A stretch of 37,072 nucleotides of DNA, from contig DAIDHI010000006.1 of the NCBI GenBank assembly GCA_027452025.1, forward strand, positions 1 through 37,072, read 5' to 3'. Of the stretch, positions 35,125-37,072 are shown one piece after another. The stretch's first letter is position 1. Each line of letters begins with the position of its first letter. Source of the stretch: Elusimicrobiota bacterium (GTDB lineage Bacteria > Elusimicrobiota > Elusimicrobia > UBA1565 > UBA9628). A program made the position numbers and the translations under genes. The notes beneath the pieces are model-generated. The model did no database searches, was not told the origin of the DNA, and was given only the letters and a program-made list of their open reading frames with translations.

Positions 35125-36447
35125 ATGGCTAAATCCGAACTCATCCTGGCGTTGGAGCAGATCGAGCGGGAAAAGGGGATCAAGAAAGAGGAGATCCTGC
35201 ACATGATCGAGGGAGCGGTCATCAGCTCCCTGCGCAAGCACGTAGGCAAGGACACGGTCATCGAGGCCGTCATCGACCCCGAGACCGCGGAGTTCCACGC
35301 CAACGTGGTCAAGAAAGTGGCCGACCCCGTGACCAATCCGGAGTTGGAGATTTCGCCGGCCGAGGCGCGGCGCTACAAGAAGGATGCCGTCGTCGGCGAG
35401 GACGTGAAGCTGCCGGCGCCGGCGGCCGATTTCGCGCGCATCGCCGCGCAGACGGCCAAGCAGGTGCTCACTCAAAAGGTGCGAGAGGTGGAGCGCGACA
35501 AGCTCTTCGACGAGTTCAAGCCCAAGGAAGGCGAGATCGTGTCCGGCTCGGTCCACCGGTTCATGGACCGCAACATCGTCGTCGACCTGGGCAAGACCGA
35601 GGCGATCCTCCCCATGCGCGAGCAGATCCGCAGGGAGCGCTACAACGTCGGCGGCCGCGTGCGCGCCGTGATCCTGCGGGTGGACAAGGCTCAGCGCGGG
35701 CCCCAGGTGCTCTTGTCGCGCGCGGCGCCGCTGTTTTTGCGCAGGCTCTTCGAGCTGGAGGTGCCCGAGATCGGCGAAAAGATCGTCGAGATCATCGAGG
35801 TCGTGCGCGATCCCGGCTTCCGCGCCAAGGTCCTGGTCAAATCCAACGATCCCAAGATCGATCCCGTCGGCTCCTGCGTCGGCATCCGGGGCTCGCGCAT
35901 CCGCAGCATCATGAACGAGGTCTCGGGCGAGCGCATCGATCTCATCCCCTTCAGCGACGAGACCAGGACCCTGCTCTCCAACGCGCTCGCACCGGCCAAG
36001 GTCGCGGCGGTTCGGGTGCTCGACGAGGCCAACCGCTTGGCCGAGGCGGTCGTCTCGGAGGAGCAGCTCTCTTTGGCGATCGGCAAGGACGGCCAGAACG
36101 TCCGGCTGGCTTGCCGGCTGACCGGCTGGAACATCGAAGTCAAGTCGGAGGCCCAGAAGGGCGCCGAGACCAAGGCCGCCCATGAGCAGGCCGCCGGAAG
36201 CCTCTCCAGCCTCGAAGGGATAGGCCCGAAGACGGCCGAGATACTGGTCAAGGGCGGCATGACCGACATCCAGCGTCTGGCGCAGTGCAAGCCGGGCGAT
36301 CTGACCACGCTGCAGGGCATCGGCGAAAAGACGGCCGCCAAGATCATCGCCAGCGCGCAGGCCTACGTCAAGGAGCATGCCTCGGCCGAGCCCGAGCCGT
36401 CTTCCCATCCCGGGGCGGCGGCGCCGGAGGAGCACCCGCAGGCCTAG
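35125..36447 (+). CDS. nusA: Transcription termination/antitermination factor NusA
   Basis: A 440-residue RNA polymerase-binding factor that controls pausing, termination and antitermination. An N-terminal polymerase-binding domain (about 1-125) is followed by an S1 domain (about 130-200), opening with Gly-Glu-Ile-Val-Ser-Gly-Ser-Val. Two KH domains come next, with Gly-Ile-Arg-Gly-Ser-Arg-Ile near 253 and Gly-Lys-Asp-Gly-Gln-Asn near 320. The C-terminus (about 355-420) is a pair of helix-hairpin-helix motifs with Gly-Ile-Gly-Pro-Lys-Thr and Gly-Ile-Gly-Glu-Lys-Thr. It is shorter than the E. coli protein, which has two acidic repeats. The start is the ATG at 35125 with a GAGGG just upstream. 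Confidence 0.97.
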   Translation: MAKSELILALEQIEREKGIKKEEILHMIEGAVISSLRKHVGKDTVIEAVIDPETAEFHANVVKKVADPVTNPELEISPAEARRYKKDAVVGEDVKLPAPAADFARIAAQTAKQVLTQKVREVERDKLFDEFKPKEGEIVSGSVHRFMDRNIVVDLGKTEAILPMREQIRRERYNVGGRVRAVILRVDKAQRGPQVLLSRAAPLFLRRLFELEVPEIGEKIVEIIEVVRDPGFRAKVLVKSNDPKIDPVGSCVGIRGSRIRSIMNEVSGERIDLIPFSDETRTLLSNALAPAKVAAVRVLDEANRLAEAVVSEEQLSLAIGKDGQNVRLACRLTGWNIEVKSEAQKGAETKAAHEQAAGSLSSLEGIGPKTAEILVKGGMTDIQRLAQCKPGDLTTLQGIGEKTAAKIIASAQAYVKEHASAEPEPSSHPGAAAPEEHPQA

Positions 36448-36472
36448 CCCGAAGCCGGGCCGGGACCAGAAA

Positions 36473-36481
36473 TGCTATTAT
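36473..36481 (+). promoter_or_regulatory. Extended -10 box 8 bases before infB
   Basis: TGC TATTAT ends 8 bases before the infB ATG, in a 42-base AT-rich gap after nusA. It suggests an additional leaderless promoter for infB. Confidence 0.5.
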
Positions 36482-36489
36482 TATAAACA

Positions 36490-37072
36490 ATGCCGAAAAC
36501 CAAGAAGACCCCCGAAGAAGCCGAGAAGCCGACGAAAAAGCCCGCCAAGGCGGCCGCGCCCAAGAAGGAGAAAGCCTCCGCCAAGGCGGCCAAGGGCAAG
36601 AAGAAGCCCGACGTCGAGGGCATCCGTCATCAGGCGGCCGAGGTTCGCTCCGCTCAGGAGGAGGGCTCGATCGCCCCTCCCAGCTCCAATTTGGTTTCCG
36701 CCTTCGCGCTTTTCAAGAAAAAGCGGCCGATGACGACGACTCCGGCCGTCACCAGGCTTGCCCCGGGCAGCTCGCTGCCCAAGCCTCCGGCGCCCAAGCC
36801 GGCGACGCTGCCTGCGGCCGCGGCGCAGCCTCCCGTGGTCGCTCCGCCGGCGGCTCAGCCGCCCGCGACTCCGGCTCCGGTCGCCAAGCCCGCGCAGCCC
36901 GCTCCCGTCGCCAAGCCCGCGCAGCCCCCGGCCCCCGCCGTCAAGCCCGCGACGCCCGCTCCGGCGGCCAAGCCCGCTCAGCCGGCGCCGGCGGTCCGGC
37001 CGGCTCAGCCTGCTCCGGCGGCTCGACCGATGCAGCCTGGCCCGGCGGCCCGGCCGGCGCAGCCCGCGCCGA
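36490..37072 (+). CDS. infB: Translation initiation factor IF-2, N-terminal part
   Basis: The first 194 codons of a frame still open at the right edge. It begins Met-Pro-Lys-Thr-Lys-Lys-Thr-Pro-Glu-Glu and continues with a Lys/Ala/Pro-rich basic region. A Phe-Ala-Leu-Phe-Lys-Lys-Lys segment near residue 75 precedes a long Ala/Pro/Gln/Lys repeat region. This low-complexity N-terminus is typical of IF-2 in GC-rich bacteria, and the position after rimP-nusA is the standard one; the conserved GTPase domain lies outside the window. The call therefore rests on position and composition rather than on a catalytic motif. Confidence 0.85.
   Translation, partial: MPKTKKTPEEAEKPTKKPAKAAAPKKEKASAKAAKGKKKPDVEGIRHQAAEVRSAQEEGSIAPPSSNLVSAFALFKKKRPMTTTPAVTRLAPGSSLPKPPAPKPATLPAAAAQPPVVAPPAAQPPATPAPVAKPAQPAPVAKPAQPPAPAVKPATPAPAAKPAQPAPAVRPAQPAPAARPMQPGPAARPAQPAP
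36868..37072 (+). repeat. Pro/Ala/Gln repeat region of infB
   Basis: Nine-residue units of the type Pro-Ala-Pro-Val/Ala-Ala-Lys/Arg-Pro-Ala-Gln repeat to the end of the window. An exact 21-base DNA repeat occurs at 36880-36900 and 36907-36927, with a 27-base period. The region is likely disordered and prone to length change. Confidence 0.75.

Noticed and set aside
36860..37072. Regular Pro/Ala/Gln repeats at the right edge as a CRISPR-like or mobile repeat array
   Set aside because: The period is 27 bases without unique spacers, in frame, and codes the low-complexity N-terminus expected for IF-2.

Overview
The window is GC-rich bacterial chromosome, packed almost without gaps: no intergenic stretch exceeds 185 bases, and many neighbours share stop and start codons. 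The host is Gram-negative, as shown by a YidC with a large periplasmic domain, an OmpA-type protein, a beta-barrel-like protein, lipoproteins and a periplasmic lytic transglycosylase. The order rpsB-tsf-pyrH-frr-uppS-cdsA-dxr-rseP-proS, an archaeal/eukaryal-type ProRS and separate GlyRS subunits would fit a deep-branching phylum such as Elusimicrobiota. That placement is inference from memory of gene order and is unproven. I see no tRNA, rRNA, CRISPR array, insertion sequence, phage gene or attachment site.

Layout. 1-2533 (minus strand): rpmH-rnpA-yidD-yidC-jag, the classic membrane-insertion/RNase P cluster, coupled by overlapping codons; rpmH has a TATAAT box 8 bases from its ATG. 2616-11594: acetyl-CoA synthetase, a polytopic membrane protein of unknown function, a small outer-membrane barrel candidate, an AI-2E family transporter, a carboxylesterase, an OmpA protein with an extra C-terminal domain, an M23 peptidase and a GH5-type mannanase-like enzyme. 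11615-15594: a small MgtE_N-like helical protein coupled to recO, glyQ and glyS. 15604-23137: a secreted protein of unknown function, nadE with an unknown upstream partner, a lipoprotein coupled to a degenerate PilZ-like membrane protein, another secreted unknown, a long coiled-coil protein and a lytic transglycosylase.

23323-37072 (plus strand) is one long co-directional run of 13 genes: ribosomal protein S2, EF-Ts, UMP kinase, ribosome recycling factor, undecaprenyl-PP synthase, CDP-DAG synthase, DXP reductoisomerase, RseP protease, prolyl-tRNA synthetase, a large six-PAS histidine kinase, RimP, NusA and the start of IF-2. It links translation, isoprenoid/lipid-carrier synthesis and envelope stress proteolysis.

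Most interesting signals. (1) At least thirteen transcription units have a TANNNT hexamer only 6-9 bases before the start codon, which predicts widespread leaderless mRNAs. (2) A near-consensus promoter upstream of rimP-nusA is followed, before the rimP start, by a textbook intrinsic terminator. This makes a candidate attenuator in the operon that encodes the termination factor NusA. (3) Perfect palindromes lie in two divergent promoter regions and between tsf and pyrH. I found no clear new defence or mobile system; several proteins of unknown function are described.
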